This document shows, in pieces, positions 40,272 to 46,318 of a stretch of DNA of 48,036 nucleotides. The notes beneath the pieces were generated by a model. That model saw only the letters and a list, made by a program, of their open reading frames with translations, was not told the DNA's origin and ran no database searches. The stretch is from positions 1 through 48,036 of the forward strand of contig PMTR01000131.1 of NCBI GenBank assembly GCA_003167255.1, read 5' to 3'. A program made the translations under genes and the position numbers. Source of the stretch: Bryobacterales bacterium. GTDB taxonomy: Bacteria; Acidobacteriota; Terriglobia; Bryobacterales; Bryobacteraceae. Every line of letters begins with the position of its first letter. Position 1 is the first letter of the stretch.

Positions 40272-41285
40272 ATGCCTCAACCGACATTGCAGGACGTTCA
40301 CGTCAACCGACCGCTGACGAACATCTCCGTGGCCTACCTTCAGGAGGCCGCCGGAGTCGAATTCGTCGCGGACAAAGCCTTCCCGGCTGTCCCGGTCGAG
40401 AACAAAAGCGATCTCTATTACACCTACGCGCGGGCCGACTTCAACCGCGACGAGATGCAGAAGAGGGCGCTCGCTACCGAATCCGCCGGCACGGGTTACA
40501 ACCTGAATTCCACCGGCACCTACAACTGCGACGTTTGGTCGCTGCACAAGGACGTGGATGACCAGATCCGCTCCAACAGCGACTCGCCGCTTGCGCCCGA
40601 CCGCGACGCCACGATCTTCCTGACGCAGAAGGCGCTGATCCGGCGCGAAAATCAGTGGGTCTCGAAGTTCTTCGGCACCGGCATCTGGACCAACCAGGCT
40701 AGTGGCCAGGCAACCGCGGATTCCACGCACGTCGTCTATTGGGACTCCGCAAACTACCCCAACGGCAACCCCATCACGGACATTCGCCACGCGAAGACCC
40801 AGATGCGGCTGTCGAGCGGCGGCTTCGCGCCCAACATCTTCGTGGTGAGTCGCCCGGTGTTCGACAAGCTAGTGGATCACCCCGACTTCATCGACCGCAC
40901 CAAGTACGGCCAGACCGCACCCAACCCGGCAGTCGCCACTCGCCAGATCATGGCGGAAATCCTGGAACTCGAAGACGTCATGGTTATCGACGCCGTTTAC
41001 AACCAGGCGGCGGAAGGCGCGGCCGAATCCAACGCGTTCATCGGCGGCCTGAGCGCCGCGCTCTTCTACCGCCCGAAGAATGCCGGCCTGATGACTCCCA
41101 GCGCGGGTTACGTCTTCAACTGGACGGGCTTGATCGGCACCACCGGTGGCGCGGGCGTCCGCATCAAGACGTTCCGCATGGAGCACCTGGGTTCGGATCG
41201 CGTAGAGATCGATTCGGCGTTCGATATGCGCCTCGTCTCTGCCGACCTGGGCTTCTTCTTCAACAACGTGATCTCGGCGGTGTAG
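40272..41285 (+). CDS. Major capsid protein
   Basis: This 337-residue protein is preceded by AAAGGAGAAAT. FVADKAFPAVPVENKSDLYY, TQKALIRRENQWVSKFFGTG, VSRPVFDKLVDHPDFIDRTK and MDRV-like MEHLGSDRVEIDSAF are typical of the HK97-fold capsid families of lambda gpE type. It follows the cement gene and precedes the connector genes. High Gly/Asn/Thr content and absence of Cys fit a secreted-shell protein made in large amounts. Confidence 0.87.
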   Translation: MPQPTLQDVHVNRPLTNISVAYLQEAAGVEFVADKAFPAVPVENKSDLYYTYARADFNRDEMQKRALATESAGTGYNLNSTGTYNCDVWSLHKDVDDQIRSNSDSPLAPDRDATIFLTQKALIRRENQWVSKFFGTGIWTNQASGQATADSTHVVYWDSANYPNGNPITDIRHAKTQMRLSSGGFAPNIFVVSRPVFDKLVDHPDFIDRTKYGQTAPNPAVATRQIMAEILELEDVMVIDAVYNQAAEGAAESNAFIGGLSAALFYRPKNAGLMTPSAGYVFNWTGLIGTTGGAGVRIKTFRMEHLGSDRVEIDSAFDMRLVSADLGFFFNNVISAV

Positions 41286-41287
41286 CC

Positions 41288-41578
41288 ATGATGCTTCGTC
41301 GTGAATCGTGGGCGCGGCTGACCAAGGGGCGGGTTCCGCCTCTGTACGTCCTGCGCCCGTTGCAGGGCTTTACGCCATCTGACATCGGCGACGAGTATCC
41401 CGCCCCGGACGCCACAAACAAGGTTCAGTTGACGCGCGCGCGGCAGCTCTACGAGCAGCGCCGGATCGGGACTCAGATGGAAGCGGAGCGGGCGCTCTCC
41501 AAGCTTCCCCAACACGAACCGGCCAAGCTTGGAAAGGAAAAACGACATGGCAGTCAAAGTGGAAAAAACGCCCGTTAA
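41288..41578 (+). CDS. Prophage hypothetical protein after major capsid
   Basis: This 96-residue basic protein starts at ATG 41288, 2 bases after the capsid stop. WARLTKGRVPPLYVLRPLQG, then QLTRARQLYEQRRIGTQMEA suggests a short domain plus a helix. It overlaps the next gene by 32 bases. There is no known family; by position it is FI- or connector-like. Confidence 0.6.
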   Translation: MMLRRESWARLTKGRVPPLYVLRPLQGFTPSDIGDEYPAPDATNKVQLTRARQLYEQRRIGTQMEAERALSKLPQHEPAKLGKEKRHGSQSGKNAR

Positions 41579-41855
41579 CGCTCCGGAGTTTCAGAGCGCG
41601 GGCCCGCAGCCGAATTTCAAGGGCAGCTACCCGTCGAAGCAGAAGCAGTTCTTGTCGGCGGTGCAAACCGGAAGCGGCGCGCAGCAGAGTATCGCGCACG
41701 GCCTGGGGGCGGTGCCTGCGGGCGTGCTGGTCTCCTGCACTGACAACAGCGGCAGTGCCAACGTCTTCACGGTCACCGAGGGCGCGCACGACGCCACCAA
41801 CGTGAAGGTGACCGTTACCAACAACGCCAAGTACAAGATCCTGGCCTGGCTCTGA
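41547..41855 (+). CDS. Prophage beta-rich protein (virion or connector)
   Basis: This 102-residue protein starts at ATG 41547, preceded by GGAAAGGAAAAACG. It is beta-rich (QFLSAVQTGSGAQQSIAHGL, then VPAGVLVSCTDNSGSANVFT and VTVTNNAKYKILAWL), like a small Ig- or jelly-roll virion protein. There is no recognised family. It is followed 5 bases later by the next structural gene. Confidence 0.6.
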   Translation: MAVKVEKTPVNAPEFQSAGPQPNFKGSYPSKQKQFLSAVQTGSGAQQSIAHGLGAVPAGVLVSCTDNSGSANVFTVTEGAHDATNVKVTVTNNAKYKILAWL

Positions 41856-41860
41856 TTCCG

Positions 41861-42187
41861 ATGAAAGCAAAATCGTTCGGCAAAATCTCCGTCCCGACGC
41901 CCGGCACGCCGGTTCCAGTTAGCATCGACACGAACCTGCGCGTGGAGCGGATGCGCTTCGCGGCGGCCATCGGCGATACGGGCCGCGTGTTCCTGGGCGT
42001 ATCCGGCATGAACAAGGCGAACGGCGCGGGTGTGGTCAAAGAGTTCTGGCCCACCGGTGCTGGTGGCGGCGTCGCGGATGCTTACGAGATCTGGGCGGAA
42101 GACGCGCGCCATTTGCTGGTGCCCTCCGATTACTTCGTCGACGCCAACAACGCGGGCGAAGGACTGATCGTCGCGTATTGGACGTGA
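41861..42187 (+). CDS. Prophage structural-module hypothetical protein
   Basis: This 108-residue protein starts at ATG 41861. It is beta-rich (SFGKISVPTPGTPVPVSIDT, then MRFAAAIGDTGRVFLGVSGM and LLVPSDYFVDANNAGEGLIV), suggestive of a capsid-surface or connector protein. It ends one base before the next start. The family is not recognised. Confidence 0.6.
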   Translation: MKAKSFGKISVPTPGTPVPVSIDTNLRVERMRFAAAIGDTGRVFLGVSGMNKANGAGVVKEFWPTGAGGGVADAYEIWAEDARHLLVPSDYFVDANNAGEGLIVAYWT

Positions 42188-42188
42188 G

Positions 42189-42512
42189 ATGCCGAACTGG
42201 CCCAGCATTGAAGCGTTCGTGGACGGCGTGATGTTGCAGACGTTCGGCGAGCCGGTGGTGTACCAGCCGGTGCAGGTTGGCGTCGCGCAGGGAAACCCGT
42301 TCACGGTGACCGCCATCCGCCACCTTCGTGTGCGTGAGGAGTCGGGCGCGGTAGCGAACTTCGAGGAGATCTCGGTGAATCCGGCTGACTTCTCGAATCC
42401 ACCGGCAAAAGGCGATTGGGTGACGGCCTGGGGTACGCAGTACGTGGTGACGACGGTGCGCCAGCCGGATGCCTACGGCATGCTCAACCTGGCACTTCTT
42501 CAACGGTCGTGA
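42189..42512 (+). CDS. Head-tail adaptor-like protein (gpFII position)
   Basis: This 107-residue protein is built of beta strands (GEPVVYQPVQVGVAQGNPFT, then EISVNPADFSNPPAKGDWVT and TQYVVTTVRQPDAYGMLNLA). The PxxGD...YxVxxxxxP..G pattern is typical of small head-tail joining proteins such as FII. Its stop overlaps the next GTG by four bases (GTGA). The assignment rests on size, fold pattern and order. Confidence 0.65.
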   Translation: MPNWPSIEAFVDGVMLQTFGEPVVYQPVQVGVAQGNPFTVTAIRHLRVREESGAVANFEEISVNPADFSNPPAKGDWVTAWGTQYVVTTVRQPDAYGMLNLALLQRS

Positions 42513-43012
42513 TCAATCCGAAAACAATACTCGGCGAGTGGGTGACTGCGCTCCAGTCCTGTCCGGACCTGGTCAGCGCGATTGGCGGCGACGGCGACAA
42601 CATCCGCGCGTTCATGGAAGGGCTGGCCAACGACAACAATCTGCGGCTGGCGATCCTCCAGATGCCGCTCGGCTCGATTCTGGTTGCCTGGAATGGCACC
42701 GCGCCGCGGCGTCTCACTGGCGGATCACTGCACTTCGCGCATCGCTTCTCGATCTACTTGCGGGCGCCGGAACAGGATTCCACCGCCACGTATGCCGATC
42801 TGTTCTGGCTGCTGGTGAGCGCAATACCAACGGGTGCTCCATCGTGGGCGTCCCTTCTGCATTTCCAGATCGATCCGGATTGTTACCCGATGGACATGGA
42901 GCTGCCCTCCGCGCAGCGAAACACGGTTGTGGTGAGCGCGGACGGGGCGACCCTCGATTACTTCGAGGTGCAAGCAACGCTCGTGGAGCAAGGCAATCCC
43001 GGCGGGGAGTGA
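42509..43012 (+). CDS. Tail terminator-like protein (gpU position)
   Basis: This protein is about 167 residues from GTG 42509 (ATGA-like GTGA overlap with the adaptor). It has an alpha/beta layout (ILGEWVTALQSCPDLVSAIG, then HFAHRFSIYLRAPEQDSTAT and DLFWLLVSAIPTGAPSWASL) ending in beta strands (DGATLDYFEVQATLVEQGNP) as in minor tail or tail-terminator proteins that cap the tail tube. No motif is decisive. Confidence 0.65.
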   Translation: MINPKTILGEWVTALQSCPDLVSAIGGDGDNIRAFMEGLANDNNLRLAILQMPLGSILVAWNGTAPRRLTGGSLHFAHRFSIYLRAPEQDSTATYADLFWLLVSAIPTGAPSWASLLHFQIDPDCYPMDMELPSAQRNTVVVSADGATLDYFEVQATLVEQGNPGGE

Positions 43013-43019
43013 GGACAAC

Positions 43020-43193
43020 ATGGAAACGGTTTTTATGAGATCGCCGGATGGCGAACTGAAGGAAGTCGAGGTGACCACCGAAGCTCTGACGCCCCGCATG
43101 GCGTCCGGTTGGCATCAGGTTCCCGCGCCGGCGGCGGCGCAAAAGCCGGTAGTTGTAGCTGAGGAGGAGAAGCAACATGGCGAACATCAGTGA
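43020..43193 (+). CDS. Small prophage protein (57 residues) before tail tube
   Basis: ATG 43020 is preceded by GGGGAGTGAGGACA. The protein METVFMRSPDGELKEVEVTT, then EALTPRMASGWHQVPAP ends EEEKQHGEHQ and overlaps the tail-tube start by 17 bases. It looks like a short phage protein with an RSPDG turn, often seen near head-tail genes. There is no known family. It is too short for a standard gene-length cutoff. Confidence 0.6.
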   Translation: METVFMRSPDGELKEVEVTTEALTPRMASGWHQVPAPAAAQKPVVVAEEEKQHGEHQ

Positions 43194-44205
43194 ACTGCTG
43201 AACGGTTGGGGATTCGGCAAACAGACCGCCATTGGAACGGCGAATCTGGTGGCCACCATCTGGCGTCACACGAATCTTAATACCAAGCCGTGGGCGAAGG
43301 TCCCAGTCAACGAGGATGACCGTGCGGAAATTGGCAAGGGCCACGAGTTCCCGACGCAGCTCTTCAAGTCGCATTACAACATGCCGGCCTACGAGCTCTC
43401 GAAGTACGCCTCGTCGGAATTCCTCGCGTGGGCGATGTCCTTCTCCATGGGCAACGTTGTCGTGAGCGGTAGCGGTCCGTACACGTACACCATCGTTCCG
43501 GCATTGGGAGCCACGAACCCGACCGGCCTGGAGTTGCCGTACTTTTCGTTCTTGCAGCAGATCCGGCCTGGTGGCTCTGCGGTGCTGGACGAAATGCTGG
43601 TGGGCTGCGCGGTCAAGGGCTGGAAGCTCTCCATCAAAAACTCGCCGGGGCGCGCCAGCGCGATGTGCTCGGTGGAGTGCGTCACGACCGGCCAGTACAC
43701 TTCGCCCAGCGCCATCACGCTGCCGGCCATCTCCACGCCGCATGAGTTCAACGCCGGCATGATAAGCGCTCTGACCTTCAACGGCATCAACTACCTTTCC
43801 GGCGGCAGCGCCAAGCAGTTCGTGTCGATGGAAGCCTCCTGGGAAAACAATTTTCGGCCCGGCTTCTTTCCTGGCTCGGGAGCGCAGGATGGCTACCAGA
43901 TCCAGGGGCGTTTCGAGTGGGGTGATCGTGCCTTCGCGGTGCAGTTTGTGGTGCGCGTGCAGGCGGGATCGACCGAGTATGCGAACCTGATCAACCTGAC
44001 TACCGGGACGGCCACGTTCACCATGACCCGCGACGCCAACAACTCGTTCACGATGCTCATCCAGAAGATGGGCTTCAACGTCGCCGAACTCGGGAACACG
44101 GACGGTATCGTGACGCTTCAAATCACCGGCGTTCAGCTTTACGACCCCACCAACGGGATGGTGACGATGACCATCACCACTCCGTTGCAGGGCATCTGCC
44201 AGTAG
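43177..44205 (+). CDS. Major tail tube protein
   Basis: This 342-residue protein is preceded by GAGGAGGAG. It is dominated by beta strands (YTYTIVPALGATNPTGLELP, then GWKLSIKNSPGRASAMCSVE and AFAVQFVVRVQAGSTEYANL) with the terminal VTLQITGVQLYDPTNGMVTM expected for the tail-tube (gpV-like) fold of long-tailed phages. It lies right after the terminator-like gene and before the chaperone-position ORFs. The non-contractile tail implied by lambda order suggests a siphophage. Confidence 0.8.
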   Translation: MANISELLNGWGFGKQTAIGTANLVATIWRHTNLNTKPWAKVPVNEDDRAEIGKGHEFPTQLFKSHYNMPAYELSKYASSEFLAWAMSFSMGNVVVSGSGPYTYTIVPALGATNPTGLELPYFSFLQQIRPGGSAVLDEMLVGCAVKGWKLSIKNSPGRASAMCSVECVTTGQYTSPSAITLPAISTPHEFNAGMISALTFNGINYLSGGSAKQFVSMEASWENNFRPGFFPGSGAQDGYQIQGRFEWGDRAFAVQFVVRVQAGSTEYANLINLTTGTATFTMTRDANNSFTMLIQKMGFNVAELGNTDGIVTLQITGVQLYDPTNGMVTMTITTPLQGICQ

Positions 44206-44214
44206 GAGGCTTGG

Positions 44215-44802
44215 ATGTTTGACGCGAGTAAGCCTTTCGTGGTGCCGATCCTTTCGGGCGGCGAGAAGAGCTGCGAGGTGCGGTTCCCCTCCGATGAGGA
44301 GTGGTGCACGTGGGCGCGCGCACAGCGCACCGTGCGCCATTTCCTCGGGCGCGGGAAGTCGCAGAGCGAGGACGTGGACCTGCCGAAGATCAACGCCGAG
44401 TTGTTCGCCAAGATCCGCGTCGATAAGGACGGGCCGGAGTTCGATGATGCCGAAGCCGGCATGGTGATCGGCCGCGTCGAGCGGTGCGCTGTGGCCACCG
44501 TGGAGCGCGAAGGCATCAACTACCGGATCGAGATGAAAGTCCCCGGCACGCGCGTGGTTCACGTGCTGCGCATGCCGACCGCGAAGGAGATGCAGGAACA
44601 CGAGCGGGCTTCGACCAGCGTGGTCGCGGCGCGGCGGTCCATCGAGACGCGGGCGTTCCTGGAGCCGAGCGGCGCGCTCTACGACAAGCTGCACATTTCG
44701 CAAGACGGCTATGCGGGCGCCGTGCCCATCGTTCACAAGTCGGCGGCGGTGTCTGAGGTTATCGCGCAACTTGCCATCGAGGCCGACGAAGACCCGGAAT
44801 AG
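44215..44802 (+). CDS. Tail assembly chaperone-position ORF (gpG-like)
   Basis: This 195-residue protein follows the tail tube. SKPFVVPILSGGEKSCEVRF, then FPSDEEWCTWARAQRTVRHF and MPTAKEMQEHERASTSVVAA describe an alpha/beta protein with a helical end. Its size and place fit the first tail-assembly chaperone. The next ORF lies one frame back (-1) and the frame is open across its stop, so a lambda G/GT-type frameshift is possible, although no clean slippery heptamer is seen near 44757-44802. Confidence 0.6.
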   Translation: MFDASKPFVVPILSGGEKSCEVRFPSDEEWCTWARAQRTVRHFLGRGKSQSEDVDLPKINAELFAKIRVDKDGPEFDDAEAGMVIGRVERCAVATVEREGINYRIEMKVPGTRVVHVLRMPTAKEMQEHERASTSVVAARRSIETRAFLEPSGALYDKLHISQDGYAGAVPIVHKSAAVSEVIAQLAIEADEDPE

Positions 44803-44834
44803 CCGCGCCCGGCGACTGGCCAGAAGAGCCGGGC

Positions 44835-45260
44835 GTGCGATTCCTGATCCGGTCGGTGCTGTACCAGGGCGGGCTGTGTGGGCCTGACGAAGAATGCCCC
44901 GACCGCGTCTTCCGATGCCGGAAGTGCGGTTACTCGGCACAGACGGAGTTGGATGGCTGTCCCACCTGTCGCGCCGACTGGAAGGCCATCGACGTCAGCC
45001 ACGGGCCCGGCTGTCCGAAGAATCTGCTCGAAGAGGCGATGGACACGCCGAATGGCGCTCTCGTTCGACGGTGCTTCCGAATTCTGGCTGCCAAGAACAT
45101 CGGGCTGACAATCACGCTGGCGGATATCACGGAAGAGGAGTTCCGGGTGCTGGAACTGATCGAGGTTGAGCGCCAGGAGCAGAATAGGAGCGGAGAAGGC
45201 ACACCGGGGCCGCGGCAAGCCGTATCAGTCAGAAACAATACAGCCGTCAATCCTGCGTGA
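44835..45260 (+). CDS. Zinc-ribbon ORF in the gpT position
   Basis: This protein is about 141 residues from a GTG at 44835 without a strong ribosome site. It has four Cys in CRKCGYSAQTELDGCPTC, a zinc-ribbon, then LLEEAMDTPNGALVRRCFRI and TITLADITEEEFRVLELIEV. The frame is open upstream to 44757, including GDWPEEPGVRFLIRSVLYQG, and relates by -1 to the preceding ORF, so it may be made as a fused product. The C terminus faces the convergent MazF-like gene. Confidence 0.6.
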   Translation: MRFLIRSVLYQGGLCGPDEECPDRVFRCRKCGYSAQTELDGCPTCRADWKAIDVSHGPGCPKNLLEEAMDTPNGALVRRCFRILAAKNIGLTITLADITEEEFRVLELIEVERQEQNRSGEGTPGPRQAVSVRNNTAVNPA

Positions 45261-45567
45261 GCCCTAACCAATTCCGCACGCCCGCCATAACCGCCGCCAT
45301 TTGGTCGCGCGTGAGTGCGCCGATCTTGCGGATCGCCCAGGCTTTGGGGTGTGTCGATATGCCTTGAACCAAGAAGGCGCCCTGTTGAAGGAAGGGGGCA
45401 CGCACGGAGATTTCAAAGAGAGAGCCGCGAAGCTGAGTCGTGTGAGGGACGACGGTAACGATGGCGCGATCGGCATCGCCATAGGCGACACTCACAACCA
45501 GAACAGGACGGGTCTTCGCCGCCATCCCGAGGTCGAATAGCCACACCTCACCTCGGGTGGGCTGCAT
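45247..45567 (-). CDS. MazF/PemK-like toxin
   Basis: This protein is about 106 residues from the ATG at 45565-45567. It has the PemK/MazF fold: TRGEVWLFDLGMAAKTRPVL, then VVSVAYGDADRAIVTVVPHT and TQLRGSLFEISV, with the conserved Arg-Gly-Glu start and TT near the substrate loop. Family members cleave mRNA. Its start overlaps the antitoxin end by 20 bases. It is leftward while all the tail genes are rightward, so it is an inserted moron-type unit. Confidence 0.87.
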   Translation of the reverse strand: MQPTRGEVWLFDLGMAAKTRPVLVVSVAYGDADRAIVTVVPHTTQLRGSLFEISVRAPFLQQGAFLVQGISTHPKAWAIRKIGALTRDQMAAVMAGVRNWLGLTQD

Positions 45568-45751
45568 TCTCTTCCTGGTCGAGGTGGGCGAACAGCGCCT
45601 TGCCGGCTTCGCCAATCTCCTCGTCGGTGATCGGGCCGGAGTCAAACGGCAATTCGCGGGTCCGCCGCATGATTTCCACGGCGAATGCCTGCTTGTCGTC
45701 GGACGGCAGCGCCTCGAAAGCATCCAGGAGCTGGGCAGTTTGCTCGCTCAT
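45548..45751 (-). CDS. MazE-position antitoxin
   Basis: This protein is about 67 residues from the ATG at 45749-45751. MSEQTAQLLDAFEALPSDDK, then QAFAVEIMRRTRELPFDSGP and ITDEEIGEAGKALFAHLDQE is a helical, acidic antitoxin common beside MazF/PemK or RelE-type toxins. It precedes and overlaps the toxin as expected for antitoxin-first modules. An 814-residue open frame that continues rightward is a shadow of the tape measure gene and is not real. Confidence 0.82.
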   Translation of the reverse strand: MSEQTAQLLDAFEALPSDDKQAFAVEIMRRTRELPFDSGPITDEEIGEAGKALFAHLDQEENAAHPR

Positions 45752-45859
45752 ACCTTCAAGGTAGCCTCTTCCTGGTTTCTCGGCAAGTCGGGGTGCCTGG
45801 TGCTCCCCGTCTTCCACCGGGCCTTTCCGGCCTTGCTCGAACCACCCAATAGTGAATCC

Positions 45860-46318
45860 ATGCCCCGATTTCAAACCGTGATCCGCCGCGCCCGCTTCGT
45901 GTACTCGCCCTACACCGCCACGGAAATGCAAGGCTTCGCGCAGGTGCTGGCGGATTCGATCCGGGCGCGCATTCAGAGCGGGCGAAACATCTACGACCAA
46001 GCCGCTGCGCCACTGAAACCAGGGCTGCCGGGCCGGCGCGGTTACCCCGACTACAAGGCGGCGCGCGGCCTGCGGCCGATCCGCGATTGGACCTGGAGCG
46101 GGCATACCCTGCGCTGCCTCAAAGTCCTTACCGCGAATGAGAACCGCGCGGCGATTGGGTTCCTCGACGAAGCCCTTCCCGGACGGCGGATGACGGCTTC
46201 GCAGATCGCCGCCTTCAATAACCGGCGCGAGGCGCAGTGGGGCGTGTCGCCGCGCGACCGCCAGGCCGTGCTCTCGGCATTTCAGGCGCGTCCCTTCGTG
46301 ATGCTCAAGGCAGCGTAA
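45860..46318 (+). CDS. Prophage tail-module hypothetical protein
   Basis: This protein is about 152 residues from ATG 45860. RFVYSPYTATEMQGFAQVLA, then DSIRARIQSGRNIYDQAAAP and LKPGLPGRRGYPDYKAARGL, followed by LTANENRAAIGFLDEALPGR, resembles virion-morphogenesis proteins (tail completion or gpZ-like) of phages. It is basic and has the Ix(S/A)GxNxxDxxAxPLKP-type pattern often seen in such proteins. It ends on the tape-measure start (TAAATG). Confidence 0.65.
   Translation: MPRFQTVIRRARFVYSPYTATEMQGFAQVLADSIRARIQSGRNIYDQAAAPLKPGLPGRRGYPDYKAARGLRPIRDWTWSGHTLRCLKVLTANENRAAIGFLDEALPGRRMTASQIAAFNNRREAQWGVSPRDRQAVLSAFQARPFVMLKAA

Noticed and set aside
43033-44940. A 635-residue minus-strand open frame opposite the tail tube gene
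   Set aside because: Arg/His-rich shadow of the tail tube and following gene in GC-rich DNA; no domain and no ribosome site.
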